Source: an uncultured Bartonella sp. (lineage in GTDB: Bacteria > Pseudomonadota > Alphaproteobacteria > Rhizobiales > Rhizobiaceae). From it: 64,000 nt of DNA. The position numbers and the translations under genes were made by a program. The notes under the pieces were generated by a model that saw only the letters and a list, made by a program, of their open reading frames with translations, had not been told where the DNA came from and did no database searches. The stretch is from the NCBI GenBank assembly GCA_946478665.1, contig CAMLCZ010000001.1, positions 124,001-188,000 on the forward strand, read 5' to 3'. How positions within the stretch are numbered: the first letter of the stretch is position 1; the number at the start of each line of letters is the position of its first letter. Of the stretch, positions 10,120 to 19,476 are shown piece after piece.

Positions 10120-10683
10120 ATGAATGATGATCGCCATGAAATTATGACATTTGCCATCAAATATCCCGTTAATGTTCGATCTTTACCGGTCAAGGGATTG
10201 CGGGTGCAAATCGAGGCAGACCAACGGGAATTGACAGATTTGGCAAAAAATCACGGTCTTTTGTCTGTCAATTTGTTCAAAGGCGATTTACATATTTCAC
10301 CGTGGAAAAAACGTGGTGTGCGGGTAAAAGGTAAATTATTTGCTGATGTTATCCAGGCTTGTGTGGTGACATTGGAACCCGTACCCGACCATATTGATGA
10401 GGAAGTTGAAGCGGTTTTTATTCCCGATGATTCTCGCCTCACGAAATATGAACATGTCGATGATACGGGTGAACTATTTGTCGATGCGGAAGGGCCGGAC
10501 ACACCAGAGGTTTTCCATGGAGACGAAATTGATTTGGGTGCATTTCTGGAGGAGTTTTTTGAGCTTTCATTAAATCCATATCCGAGAAAGCCGGGAGTCG
10601 AAGCGAATTTGACTATTGAAGATAATACGGATGACGATCAGCCGTCACCATTTGCAATTTTGGAACAACTGAAGGAACGTTGA
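10120..10683 (+). CDS. YceD/DUF177 family protein
   Basis: The protein has 187 acidic residues. The core shows VKGKLFADVIQACVVTLEPV, the DUF177 motif containing the conserved C-x-x-T/S-L-E-P, and ends with SPFAILEQLKER, also typical. YceD proteins are linked to 23S rRNA accumulation or ribosome assembly and usually sit in a yceD-rpmF-plsX-fabH cluster. Here rpmF is absent and plsX follows after 137 bases, which is common in alphaproteobacteria. The molecular role is not settled. Confidence 0.88.
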   Translation: MNDDRHEIMTFAIKYPVNVRSLPVKGLRVQIEADQRELTDLAKNHGLLSVNLFKGDLHISPWKKRGVRVKGKLFADVIQACVVTLEPVPDHIDEEVEAVFIPDDSRLTKYEHVDDTGELFVDAEGPDTPEVFHGDEIDLGAFLEEFFELSLNPYPRKPGVEANLTIEDNTDDDQPSPFAILEQLKER

Positions 10684-10820
10684 ACTTTTTACAAACAAAA
10701 TTAGTGGTTGTATGATATTGAAAAACCGTTATTTTTAGCACTTAATCAGACAGAGTCTAGATTTAGACCTATTCCGTTGTTAACAGATATAATCTTTATA
10801 ATTTCACAGGACGTATAAGA

Positions 10821-11888
10821 GTGATCAGAATTTCCGTGGATGCAATGGGTGGCGATTTTGGTCCAGAGATCACAATTGCCGGTTCAGCAATCGCACAAAA
10901 GCGTTTTCCAGATATTCAATTCCTTTTTTATGGAATTGCGGAATCTGTTGAACCCGTATTGAAACGTTATCCTGATTTGATGGCCGTATCAACGTTTATA
11001 CCCACGGAGAGCTATACCCGTATGGACGAGAAGCCCAGTCAGGCACTGCGTAACGGGCGTGGAAAATCATCTATGTGGCACGCGATTGAAGCTGTTAAGA
11101 ATGGTAAAGCTGACGCTTGTGTTTCTGCGGGTAATACCGGTGCGTTAATGGCGATGTCGTATTTCTGCCTGCGCATGATGGAAGAGGCAGACCGACCAGG
11201 TATTGCTGGTGTTTGGCCGAATTTGCGTGGTGAAGGCATTGTGCTCGATATCGGTGCCACAATTGGGGCTTCAGCGGATCAGCTCGTTGACTTGGCTGTG
11301 ATGGGGGCTGGAATGTTTCGGGCTCTCTATCATGTTGAACGTCCATCGGTTGGTCTGCTTAATGTTGGTGTTGAAGAAGTCAAAGGCCTTGATGAAATTA
11401 AACAAGCAGGCATGATGCTACGCGAGATCGGGCTTGATGGGCTTGAATATAAGGGGTTCGTTGAAGGCAATGATATTGGTAAAGGCACAGTTGATGTTGT
11501 TGTTACTGAAGGATTTTCAGGTAATATTGCCTTAAAATCAGCGGAAGGAACAGCGCGCCAGATGGCGCAAATCCTAAACGAAGCCATGCGTAGTTCCATT
11601 TTTTCACGTCTTGGCTATTTGCTATCTATTGGTGCTTTTCGTAAGCTTAAACAGAAAATGGATCCCGGCCGTGTTAATGGCGGTGTTTTGCTTGGGCTAA
11701 ATGGCGTGGTCATTAAAAGCCATGGTGGAACAGATGCCGATGGATTTGCATCAGCTGTCCGAGTAGGGTATGAAATGGTCAATAACAAGCTTCTGGAAAA
11801 AATTGCCGCTGACTTACGGCATTTTCATGATAGAAAGCCTGAGCTCCTCCATCATGATCATGAGACAACGCATGATTCGGAGCATTAA
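10821..11888 (+). CDS. plsX: phosphate acyltransferase PlsX
   Basis: The protein has 355 residues and begins at a GTG (10821) giving [16 protein letters not shown], the classic PlsX N-terminus. It converts acyl-ACP to acyl phosphate for glycerophospholipid synthesis at the membrane. Other family landmarks are [34 protein letters not shown] and [20 protein letters not shown]. The last 20 residues are His/Asp-rich and not conserved. fabH follows 50 bases downstream. Confidence 0.96.
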   Translation: MIRISVDAMGGDFGPEITIAGSAIAQKRFPDIQFLFYGIAESVEPVLKRYPDLMAVSTFIPTESYTRMDEKPSQALRNGRGKSSMWHAIEAVKNGKADACVSAGNTGALMAMSYFCLRMMEEADRPGIAGVWPNLRGEGIVLDIGATIGASADQLVDLAVMGAGMFRALYHVERPSVGLLNVGVEEVKGLDEIKQAGMMLREIGLDGLEYKGFVEGNDIGKGTVDVVVTEGFSGNIALKSAEGTARQMAQILNEAMRSSIFSRLGYLLSIGAFRKLKQKMDPGRVNGGVLLGLNGVVIKSHGGTDADGFASAVRVGYEMVNNKLLEKIAADLRHFHDRKPELLHHDHETTHDSEH

Positions 11889-11938
11889 TAAACCGATTAA
11901 GAGTTAAGCAAACGATTGCTGGGTAAGGACTAAGCTGA

Positions 11939-12913
11939 ATGATTCGATCTGCCATATGTGGCATTGGAAGTGCGTTGCCAAGAAACAAAGTGCCAAATAG
12001 TGAACTTGAACAGATCGTCGAAACATCAGATGCATGGATTGTTCAGCGTACAGGGATTCGTCAACGCTTTATTGCCAGTGAAGATGAAACAACTGTTACA
12101 TTAGGGACTGCTGCAGCTCGACAAGCGCTGAAAGACGCAGGCTTAACGATTGATGATATTGATTGCATCATATTGGCAACAGCAACACCAAACCATACAT
12201 TTCCAGCGTCCGCTGTGGAAATACAGCAGGCTTTAGGAATGACTCATGGTTTTGCTTTTGACGTGCAGGCTGTGTGTTCTGGATTTATCTATGCTCTAAC
12301 AACAGGTGACTTATATATCCGTGGCGGCATGGCGCGACGTGTATTGGTCATTGGTGCTGAAACATTTTCTCGTATTATAGACTGGAACGACCGTTCAACC
12401 TGTGTATTGTTTGGTGATGGTGCAGGCGCCGTTGTTTTGGAAGCGCTGTCAGATCAGGCAGGCTTGAATTCTGACAGAGGAATTTTGGCGACAAAATTAC
12501 GTTCTGATGGTTCACATATGAGTAAATTATATGTCGATGGAGGCCCATCAACGACACAAACAACCGGCCATCTTAGAATGGAAGGTCGAGAAGTATTCAA
12601 ACACGCGGTTGGTATGATTACCGACGTTATTGATGATTGTTTTGATGCGACTGGTATTACCGCATCAGATTTGAATTGGTTTGTGCCGCATCAGGCTAAT
12701 AAGCGTATTATTGATGCTTCAGCCAAAAAACTGGGAATTTCTGATGATAAAGTTGTGGTGACAGTGGATCAACACGGCAATACATCAGCTGCATCGGTAC
12801 CGTTAGCACTCGCAACGGCTGCTCATGATGGGCGCATAAAACGCGGCGATTTGGTTATGCTTGAAGCAATGGGGGGTGGCTTTACCTGGGGAGCTATTCT
12901 TCTTCGTTGGTAA
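11939..12913 (+). CDS. fabH: beta-ketoacyl-ACP synthase III
   Basis: The protein has 324 residues. The catalytic triad is visible: C113 in [11 protein letters not shown], His in [10 protein letters not shown] (about 250) and Asn in [10 protein letters not shown] (about 280). FabH condenses acetyl-CoA with malonyl-ACP to start fatty acid synthesis. The substrate loop ends GGGFTWGA, as is normal. It lies between plsX and ihfA, a standard arrangement. Confidence 0.97.
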   Translation: MIRSAICGIGSALPRNKVPNSELEQIVETSDAWIVQRTGIRQRFIASEDETTVTLGTAAARQALKDAGLTIDDIDCIILATATPNHTFPASAVEIQQALGMTHGFAFDVQAVCSGFIYALTTGDLYIRGGMARRVLVIGAETFSRIIDWNDRSTCVLFGDGAGAVVLEALSDQAGLNSDRGILATKLRSDGSHMSKLYVDGGPSTTQTTGHLRMEGREVFKHAVGMITDVIDDCFDATGITASDLNWFVPHQANKRIIDASAKKLGISDDKVVVTVDQHGNTSAASVPLALATAAHDGRIKRGDLVMLEAMGGGFTWGAILLRW

Positions 12914-12988
12914 GTTTAATCTGACTTGACCAATAATGTTAAAGCCGTATAAAGTCCCACAAGATCAATAATTTAAAAGGTAACTGTT

Positions 12989-13300
12989 ATGTCCGGCAAA
13001 ACAGTGACGCGTGCGGATTTGGCTGACGCGGTATGTAGAAAAGTTGGTTTATCACGCACAGAGTCCGCATCTCTTGTGGAAATGATTTTGAATGAAGTAT
13101 GCGATGCCATTGTTAAAGGTGAAACGGTTAAGTTGTCATCTTTCGCTACTTTTCATGTGCGTGATAAGAGTGAACGCGTAGGTAGAAACCCAAAAACGGG
13201 TGAGGAAGTGCCTATTTTGCCGCGGCGCGTTATGACATTTAAGGCGTCAAATGTGTTAAAACAAAGAATTCTGGATTCACATCGCGTGAAAAAGGCATAA
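12989..13300 (+). CDS. ihfA: integration host factor, alpha subunit
   Basis: The protein has 103 residues. It contains the HU/IHF fold with the DNA-bending beta arm [21 protein letters not shown], where the proline intercalates in the minor groove. The opening [23 protein letters not shown] and the absence of long tails identify the alpha subunit. It follows fabH by 75 bases and precedes a MerR regulator, an order conserved in this bacterial group. Confidence 0.93.
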   Translation: MSGKTVTRADLADAVCRKVGLSRTESASLVEMILNEVCDAIVKGETVKLSSFATFHVRDKSERVGRNPKTGEEVPILPRRVMTFKASNVLKQRILDSHRVKKA

Positions 13301-13453
13301 TTGCTTTTCAAACTAATCTGAATTTCACTTTAATTGTCTATTGACCAATCTTATTTGTCTTAAAAAGTCCTGTCATTGACGTTTCAGTGATAGAAAGTTA
13401 CGATTCGGCAATAAGTTATGGTTTGATTCTTGTAATTCGCTTGAGGTCGGAAA

Positions 13454-13960
13454 ATGGATAAAAGCCCAGATGCTTTCCGTACAATCAGTGAAGTTGCTGA
13501 GGCTTTGGATCTTCCGCAACATGTTCTTCGTTTTTGGGAAACGCGGTTTACACAGATCAAGCCCTTAAAGCGTGGTGGCGGTAGACGGTATTATCGTCCG
13601 ACAGATGTCGAGTTACTGAAAGGTATTCGCCAACTTCTTTATGGACAGGGTTACACAATTAAAGGTGTGCAACGCCTGTTGAAGGAAAATGGCGTGGCAT
13701 TTGTCATTGCCTATGGCAACGGAGACGTTGCCGCTATTGATGCCATTACCAAAAGAAAGCGTGACGAGGAAGAAGCTGAAAAAATACCGGAACCAGTAAA
13801 ACCAGCTCCTTCTAAAGGGTTATTCAGTTTTATGAAGTCGGATTCTGATGCTGAATTAGGTGCAAGCAACAGACGTAGTGGTAAAGACGATAAAACATTG
13901 TTGCAAGAGGCTCTTTTTGAGCTCATTGAGTGTAAGCGGGTGCTAGATCGCGCGCGATAA
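13454..13960 (+). CDS. MerR family transcriptional regulator
   Basis: The protein has 168 residues. The N-terminal winged helix-turn-helix reads [22 protein letters not shown], then [33 protein letters not shown]. The region from about residue 95 onward is charged, looks poorly ordered and has no metal-binding cysteines. Genes of this type are regularly found beside ihfA in alphaproteobacteria, but their targets are not established. Confidence 0.88.
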   Translation: MDKSPDAFRTISEVAEALDLPQHVLRFWETRFTQIKPLKRGGGRRYYRPTDVELLKGIRQLLYGQGYTIKGVQRLLKENGVAFVIAYGNGDVAAIDAITKRKRDEEEAEKIPEPVKPAPSKGLFSFMKSDSDAELGASNRRSGKDDKTLLQEALFELIECKRVLDRAR

Positions 13961-14084
13961 CAAAAGGCAACGACAAAGTTCTCTTTTGTTTGCCGTGCGG
14001 CAATAGCCAATACGGCATAATAACCGCTAATTTCATATACAAATAACTAGAAATCTTAGTTTTCAAACGCACAAATATTTACGG

Positions 14085-15431
14085 TCATGTATGCGGCTCG
14101 TTATTTGTCGATGTTTCATGCGATGATGGACTGTGGGCTTTCCGTATTCTTCTTACCAACCACCAAACAATCAAAAGTGCTATTGGTACTGAAACGGCGG
14201 TTATAAATTCAGGTGGAATCTTCCAGCCGAAAAAATGCGTCCCTTTGCTTAAATATCCGATTAACCCGACAATATAATAGGATACAGCAGCAACGGATAA
14301 GCCTTCAACGGTTTGCTGTAAGCGAAGTTGCGTTTTGGCTCTCTGATTCATGGAAGATAACAAATCCCGATTTTGTTCTTCGAGCTCAACATCAATCCAT
14401 GTGCGCAGCAAGTTCGTTGCTCTGGTCAGCTTGCGTGATAGATTTGCTTGTCTATCTTCAACAGATCTACAGGTGCGCATTGCCGGTGCCATACGACGTT
14501 GTAAAAAACCAATCCACGTATCATAGCCCGTAACAGGCGTTTCATTTAACGCTTGCAGGCGTTCTGTAACGATACCATCATATGCACGGCTTGCACCAAA
14601 ACGATAAAGACTGGCGGCAGCATCTGCTTCCAACCCTACAGCGAGGTTAGTAAGCTCGTCCAGCAAAACTCTGTTATCACGCTTTTCGTTAACGCGCATA
14701 TCGGCAGTGATTACTGCCAATTTTTCTTCCATTTTGCGCGTTTGTGAAGACAAACGTTGCGCCAATGGAAGCCCTAACATTGCTAGCGTACGATAGGTCT
14801 CAATTTCAATTAAACGTTGTGCCAACGCACCCAAACGTGCTGAAGACAGACCTTTATCTAGAATAAGAATCGGCGTGAGATTGTCGCCATCCTGTCGAAA
14901 GTCAGTAATTATGTGCGCTAAACCGTTTTCAACAGTGGAGTAACACAAGCTTGACGGATCAAAATTATTGATCTTCTCTCGTGCAGTTTCGTCCCATGGC
15001 AAGATTTCAAGTTTAATTCCCGATATCGCTTTACCCGGTATAGGAAAACCTAGACCAAAAGGCGAATTGCCTTCTGGTAGACCCGTTTTACTGTTGATCG
15101 GTGTTTCCCACAAATAGGTCGAAAATTCTGTATGCTTTTCCCAACGAAGGTGACCCTTTCCCCACGCCATGGTGTGATGGCGGGAAGCTGATTCTGGCGC
15201 TGAAATGCCGAGCCTACGCGAAAATTCTGTTAATGCCGTAATATCATCACCGGAAGTAGAATCGGTGATAAACGCCAATTGGATAAGCAACATTGGTGCT
15301 TTGAACAATGGGTTAGGGCGCGCATGAATCTCGCCAATTGCGGCGCCACGTCCCTCATATGACGGGAAACCGAGTATGCTGTTACCTTTGAGATCAAAAT
15401 TCGTTGAATTGGTAAGATCTTGGGAGGACAA
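14085..15431 (-). CDS. DUF3422 family membrane-anchored protein
   Basis: The protein has 448 residues. The N-terminal YEGRGAAIGEIHARPNPLF is the hallmark of DUF3422 (COG4949), widespread in alphaproteobacteria. Two C-terminal membrane helices (about 373-392 and 408-428) follow a long helical region, so the bulk is cytoplasmic and tail-anchored. No enzymatic motif is visible and the function is unknown. It converges with the MerR gene. Confidence 0.85.
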   Translation of the reverse strand: MSSQDLTNSTNFDLKGNSILGFPSYEGRGAAIGEIHARPNPLFKAPMLLIQLAFITDSTSGDDITALTEFSRRLGISAPESASRHHTMAWGKGHLRWEKHTEFSTYLWETPINSKTGLPEGNSPFGLGFPIPGKAISGIKLEILPWDETAREKINNFDPSSLCYSTVENGLAHIITDFRQDGDNLTPILILDKGLSSARLGALAQRLIEIETYRTLAMLGLPLAQRLSSQTRKMEEKLAVITADMRVNEKRDNRVLLDELTNLAVGLEADAAASLYRFGASRAYDGIVTERLQALNETPVTGYDTWIGFLQRRMAPAMRTCRSVEDRQANLSRKLTRATNLLRTWIDVELEEQNRDLLSSMNQRAKTQLRLQQTVEGLSVAAVSYYIVGLIGYLSKGTHFFGWKIPPEFITAVSVPIALLIVWWLVRRIRKAHSPSSHETSTNNEPHT

Positions 15432-15597
15432 GCGATTCTCCTATGTATCAATATTGCTAGGGAATAAAATAATAATTCTAATGTAACTTAAAATGGAAAA
15501 TTCATTTTATAAATAGAATAATTAAGGAAATTCAATAGGCTAAAAAGCTTTCACAATCAATTGCCTTTTATGCACTCTAAAGTGACTGGATTGAAGA

Positions 15598-15672
15598 TGG
15601 TGGGCGTGACAGGGATTGAACCTGTGACCCCTACAATGTCAATGTAGTGCTCTCCCGCTGAGCTACACGCCC
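15598..15672 (-). tRNA. tRNA-Val (GAC)
   Basis: The minus strand folds as a full cloverleaf: acceptor GGGCGTG/CACGCCC, D arm with AGCTCAGCGGGAGAGC, anticodon stem CTACA/TGTAG around loop TTGACAT, and T arm GGTTCAATCC. The CCA end is encoded at 15598-15600. The anticodon GAC reads valine codons. Confidence 0.96.
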
Positions 15673-15770
15673 ATCTTATGCTGGTGCATACACCATATCA
15701 AACGCATTTGGTCAATGGCTGTTTGATAAAAAAATGTAATAATTTGTAAAAAATTATCTGCTCACCGCGT

Positions 15771-16133
15771 TTAGGCTGCGATAAGCATTTTTTCGACTTC
15801 GCTCACCAATTCACGTAAATGGAAAGGCTTGGACAAAACTTTTGCGTCACGCGGCGTATTGCTATCGGCATTTAGTGCAACAGCAGCAAAACCAGTGATA
15901 AACATTACACGCAAATCAGGGTCGATTTCGGTTGCTCTTCGTGCAAGTTCGATCCCGTCCATTTCAGGCATAACAATATCTGTTAAAAGTAGTGAAAAAG
16001 GCTCTTCCTGAAGGCGTTCGTAAGCGCTTGCACCATTATCGAAATCGGTAACTTCATAGCCAGCTCTTTCAAGAGCCTTAGCTAAAAAACGACGCATATC
16101 GTTATCGTCTTCAGCAAGCAAAATTCGTTTCAT
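15771..16133 (-). CDS. cpdR: single-domain response regulator CpdR
   Basis: The protein has 120 residues from ATG 16133; a TTG four codons upstream is unlikely. It is a lone receiver domain: acidic pocket AEDDND, phosphorylated D52 in LLLTDIVMPEMDG, and VLSKPFHLREL with the conserved lysine. The sequence matches the CpdR type, which when unphosphorylated directs the ClpXP protease to the pole to degrade cell-cycle factors and is controlled by the CckA-ChpT relay. The neighbour on the divergent side, an N-formylglutamate amidohydrolase, is its usual partner in Rhizobiales genomes. Confidence 0.9.
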   Translation of the reverse strand: MKRILLAEDDNDMRRFLAKALERAGYEVTDFDNGASAYERLQEEPFSLLLTDIVMPEMDGIELARRATEIDPDLRVMFITGFAAVALNADSNTPRDAKVLSKPFHLRELVSEVEKMLIAA

Positions 16134-16312
16134 GGTATTTTCCAACAGTTGTTAATTTAATATTGAACCTTATTTTATTCATACAATAGAGTCTTATCGT
16201 AAAAAAAGCGATAAAGAGACTTTGTAAAAAACTGTTTGATAAAATGGTTAATTGCCAGTAGCGTTTTGCTTTATCTGTTAATTTATAAGAACAGATTTTA
16301 TAGGGATTGAAA

Positions 16313-17191
16313 ATGGATTTGGATGGCGTTGCCGCTTATGAATACCGTGAACCAGCACAATTGCGGGTGCCATATTTATTTAATTCACCACATTCTGGCA
16401 GGATATATCCAAAATCCTTTTTGCAACAAACGGCGCTAACCGGCACAAGCATCAGAATGTCGGAAGATTGTTATGTGGATTTGCTGATTGAAGATGTGGT
16501 GCGCATGGGTGCCGGTTTTATGGCAGCAAATTTTCCACGTGCCCTAGTGGATGTCAATCGGGATAATTACGAACTTGATCCTGAAATGTTTGATGAGCCA
16601 TTGCCAGATTTTGTTCCGCAGCCAACGGTCAGGGTTAATGCAGGGCTCGGCACAATCCCGAAAATTGTCGCGACAAATGTCAATATTTACGATGGTAAAA
16701 TACCTTCAAGCGACGCATTTGACCGAATTAATAGTTTCTATATTCCATATCATCAGAAATTATATGAAGCATTGTCTTCCATGCGCGAACGTTTTGGATT
16801 TGCAATTTTAATTGATTGCCATTCAATGCCAGGGAAATTGAAATTTTTTGGTGGCACAAAACAACCAGATTTCATCTTAGGGGATCAGCATGGGCGTTCT
16901 TGTGCGCAATCATTTTCTGCTTATGCAGCGGATTTGCTACGTGAAAAAGGATATACTGTAAGCCTTAATCGACCCTACTCTGGAGGCTTTATAACGGCGC
17001 ACTATGGTGATGTTGCAAACAATATCCATAGCCTACAAATTGAAATCAATCGTAGCCTTTACCTTAATGAAATTTCATTGGAAGTTAATAATAATTTTTT
17101 GCATTTAAAGCGTGATTTAATGGATTTTTCTGCTGATTTAATGGCTTTTCCAGAAGGTGACTTTATAGCATTCAATGCTGCTGCTGAATGA
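16313..17191 (+). CDS. N-formylglutamate amidohydrolase family protein
   Basis: The protein has 292 residues from ATG 16313 with AGGGA six bases upstream; a TTG two codons earlier is disfavoured. The family hydrolyses N-formylglutamate, or similar amides, to formate and glutamate. Visible motifs are FNSPHSGRIYP near the start, LVDVNRDNYELDPEMF, ILIDCHSMPG (likely metal ligands) and NRPYSGGFIT. No hut genes are adjacent, so the link to histidine breakdown is not supported by context; the substrate may differ. Confidence 0.88.
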   Translation: MDLDGVAAYEYREPAQLRVPYLFNSPHSGRIYPKSFLQQTALTGTSIRMSEDCYVDLLIEDVVRMGAGFMAANFPRALVDVNRDNYELDPEMFDEPLPDFVPQPTVRVNAGLGTIPKIVATNVNIYDGKIPSSDAFDRINSFYIPYHQKLYEALSSMRERFGFAILIDCHSMPGKLKFFGGTKQPDFILGDQHGRSCAQSFSAYAADLLREKGYTVSLNRPYSGGFITAHYGDVANNIHSLQIEINRSLYLNEISLEVNNNFLHLKRDLMDFSADLMAFPEGDFIAFNAAAE

Positions 17192-17370
17192 ATGAGCGAA
17201 ATTCAACATGATATTGAAAATTGGGTATCAATGATGCATGGCCGTTTATTCAATCGTGTTCTATCTTTAATAATAGTCATATATTATTGTGTTTAATAAG
17301 CATGAAATAGCTCTGTTATTCAGCAAAACGGACTATAGTATATCATCATTAAAGTTCTTCAGGGTGGATC

Positions 17371-18156
17371 ATGACGACATTACCAGATTTTAGTTTTTTT
17401 AAAAAACTGGCTGACGCTGCAAAAGCGACGACCTTACCGCATTTTCGTCATGCTCTTTCCATCGACAATAAAGAAAAATCCGGCTTTGATCCTGTAACAA
17501 ATGCGGATCGTGAGACGGAAATTAGGTTGCGAGAAATTATCCAGAGTGACCGTCCGCAAGATGGTATTCTTGGAGAAGAATTTCCAACACATTCAGGTTC
17601 CAATGATTACACATGGGTGATTGACCCGATAGATGGAACACGCTCTTTTATTTCGGGTATGCCAATTTGGGGTAGTCTTGTTGGTTTAAAACACAAGGAA
17701 AAAGCTGTTGCCGGAATGATGGCTCAACCATTCACCGGTGAAATTTTTTATTGCTGTGGTGAGGGTTCATATCTTTATCAAGATTTTGATGGGGTAAACC
17801 GGAAGCTAAAAACGAGTACTTGTAAAACATTGTCTGAAGCGACACTGTTTTCTACCGCGCCAGAACTTTTTGACGGTGAAAAATTAGACCGTTTCATTTT
17901 AATCAAAAACAAGGTGCGTTTAACGCGCTATAGTGCTGACTGTTATGCATTCGCAATGCTGGCCGCTGGTTGTATTGATCTTGTGGTAGAAACAGACCTT
18001 AAACCTTATGATATTATGGCGCTCATCCCAATTATTGAACAGGCGGGCGGCGTAATAACCAACTGGCAAGGCGGTAAAGCTGAGGATGCTGGTGATATTA
18101 TTGCAGCAGCAACACCTGATCTCCATTCCGCAGCGTTGAAAATGCTTAATAATTGA
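17371..18156 (+). CDS. hisN: histidinol-phosphatase, inositol monophosphatase family
   Basis: The protein has 261 residues of the lithium-sensitive phosphatase fold. Metal ligands are visible in GILGEEFP (Glu), WVIDPIDGTRSFISG (two Asp) and DLKPYDIMALIPIIEQAGG (Asp). HisN-type members dephosphorylate histidinol phosphate, the penultimate step of histidine synthesis, and in Rhizobiales sit near the N-formylglutamate amidohydrolase gene. A general inositol-1-monophosphatase role cannot be excluded. Its 3' end overlaps the convergent hydrolase gene by 11 bases. Confidence 0.85.
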   Translation: MTTLPDFSFFKKLADAAKATTLPHFRHALSIDNKEKSGFDPVTNADRETEIRLREIIQSDRPQDGILGEEFPTHSGSNDYTWVIDPIDGTRSFISGMPIWGSLVGLKHKEKAVAGMMAQPFTGEIFYCCGEGSYLYQDFDGVNRKLKTSTCKTLSEATLFSTAPELFDGEKLDRFILIKNKVRLTRYSADCYAFAMLAAGCIDLVVETDLKPYDIMALIPIIEQAGGVITNWQGGKAEDAGDIIAAATPDLHSAALKMLNN

Positions 18157-19030
18157 TAGATTTTTTATTAATTCGTGTGCCCGGTATAAATACATCCAAA
18201 ACTGCCCAAAATTGATTAAGATGCCTGTCTGCACTGTGCAATATATCGTGTTCTACGCCAGAAATTTTTATATAATCGACCAATCGGACGTTATTGCACA
18301 TTTGTTGTGCCGTGTTTTCTGAAGACAATTTGTCATTATTGGCCAATAGAAAAAGTGTTGCTACCCTAAGATCATTGTTTTGTAATCGCTGTTCAAGTGT
18401 CTTAATGGCCTTGCAATATTGTGACAGCCATCTTCTATTGAAAAAACTCTTCTTAATGGATTGTATTTCAATAGATTTGCCACTCTGATCTAACTTTTGC
18501 ACTACATTATTAGCGCCTTGTGAAAATTCTATTCTTTTAAGCCCTAATGAGCAAAGCTGGTAATTGATTTTGTGCCATAGACTATCCATCGAAACGCCCA
18601 AAGGTGACAATAAGGGGGAAACACAGAGTATTCTATCAATCTGATTATTGATAAAATCCATAGCGTTTAAACCAATAACACACCCCATATCATAACAAAG
18701 CAAATAGTAAGGAGGAGGGCAGTCGGGGTAAACAACGTCATGTAGAAATCTATCGAGATCAATGGTGTGTTTTTCCAGATCATATTTATCCGCTTTATTT
18801 TCTGAGCTTTCGCAGGTGGCTGATTGGCCTTGTCCAAACCAATCAAAGCTCGCAACATAAAATCCGCGGTTTGATAAACCGGCAAAAATATTGCCATAAC
18901 GCTCAAGGCTATCGCCTGCTCCTTGCAAAACAATCACGGTTCCCAAACGTTTTTGTGACGTGTTTTTCAAAACGGAAAAACATATCTGTCTATCTTTATC
19001 TGTGTCTAGGTATTGGTAATTTATATGCAT
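18146..19030 (-). CDS. alpha/beta hydrolase, PldB/monoacylglycerol-lipase-like, with Asp at the nucleophile position
   Basis: The product has 294 residues from ATG 19030; a start 14 codons earlier is possible. The fold is recognisable: VIVLQGAGDSLERYGNI (oxyanion strand), VASFDWFGQGQS and a C-terminal GVEHDILHSAD with the expected catalytic histidine. Rhizobial relatives annotated as lysophospholipase L2 have H-S-M-G-G at the nucleophile elbow. Here the segment is LLCYDMGCVIGL, so Asp114 replaces serine and the second glycine is Cys. It could use an aspartate nucleophile, as dehalogenases do, or be inactive. The substrate is unknown. Confidence 0.75.
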   Translation of the reverse strand: MHINYQYLDTDKDRQICFSVLKNTSQKRLGTVIVLQGAGDSLERYGNIFAGLSNRGFYVASFDWFGQGQSATCESSENKADKYDLEKHTIDLDRFLHDVVYPDCPPPYYLLCYDMGCVIGLNAMDFINNQIDRILCVSPLLSPLGVSMDSLWHKINYQLCSLGLKRIEFSQGANNVVQKLDQSGKSIEIQSIKKSFFNRRWLSQYCKAIKTLEQRLQNNDLRVATLFLLANNDKLSSENTAQQMCNNVRLVDYIKISGVEHDILHSADRHLNQFWAVLDVFIPGTRINKKSINY

Positions 19031-19344
19031 AATCGTCTTAAGCACTGAACAAGTGAAGTGGCAAGTGGGCAACTGTTATAAGCATCAATGATGATATAAC
19101 ACTAAGGTTTAAAAAGTTATTTCTTAAATACTTGCTTGTAGCCACAATAAGCCAAATTCGATCCACGGTTAAAATGTACGAGATTTCAACATCACCTGAC
19201 AGTACGTTTTGCTGCGATTTGATTGCCCAATAACGTGCAAGATAAAATACCGCTATCAATTAATAAGACAAGCAACGGGAGCACTGTTTTAAAGCATTGG
19301 AAGTGTGGATTATAGACTTGAATTAAAGAATTGTGATTGGAGAT
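19031..19344. other. intergenic region upstream of the heat-shock gene
   Basis: I see no convincing gene, tRNA or terminator in this stretch. A 73-codon reading frame on the minus strand (19038-19259) has no ribosome-binding site or family resemblance and was left out. Promoter signals for the hydrolase gene should lie near 19031-19150. Confidence 0.4.
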
Positions 19345-19375
19345 CTTGAAAGGTTAATAAACAGCTACCACATAA
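19345..19375 (+). promoter_or_regulatory. candidate sigma-32 (RpoH) promoter of hsp20
   Basis: CTTGAA at 19345-19350 and CCACATAA at 19368-19375 are 17 bases apart. The RpoH consensus is CTTGAA, then a 13-17 base spacer, then CCCATNT. Transcription would begin near 19382, giving a leader of about 95 bases. Confidence 0.65.
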
Positions 19376-19381
19376 CTCATG

Positions 19382-19476
19382 CGGCCGCCAATACGGGGTC
19401 GTTGGTCAATAGATCTGCCAAATTGGAGATCGTGACATGGCCAAATCTTACGTCGCTCTAAAGGAGGGCAAATATC
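19382..19476 (+). promoter_or_regulatory. candidate ROSE RNA thermometer in the hsp20 leader
   Basis: The base of the leader has TCGCT at 19453-19457, a four-base loop CTAA, and the Shine-Dalgarno AGGA at 19462-19465. In ROSE elements the conserved UYGCU pairs with AGGA with one unpaired G, exactly as possible here, and masks the ribosome site until heat melts it. GC-rich blocks upstream (from 19381 and around 19396) could form the supporting stems. ROSE elements are known to control small heat-shock genes in rhizobia. Confidence 0.68.

Noticed and set aside
16152-16166. TTAA-N7-TTGA near cpdR, similar to a CtrA box
   Set aside because: It has one mismatch to TTAA-N7-TTAA in an AT-rich intergenic region, with no second box, so it is not supportable.
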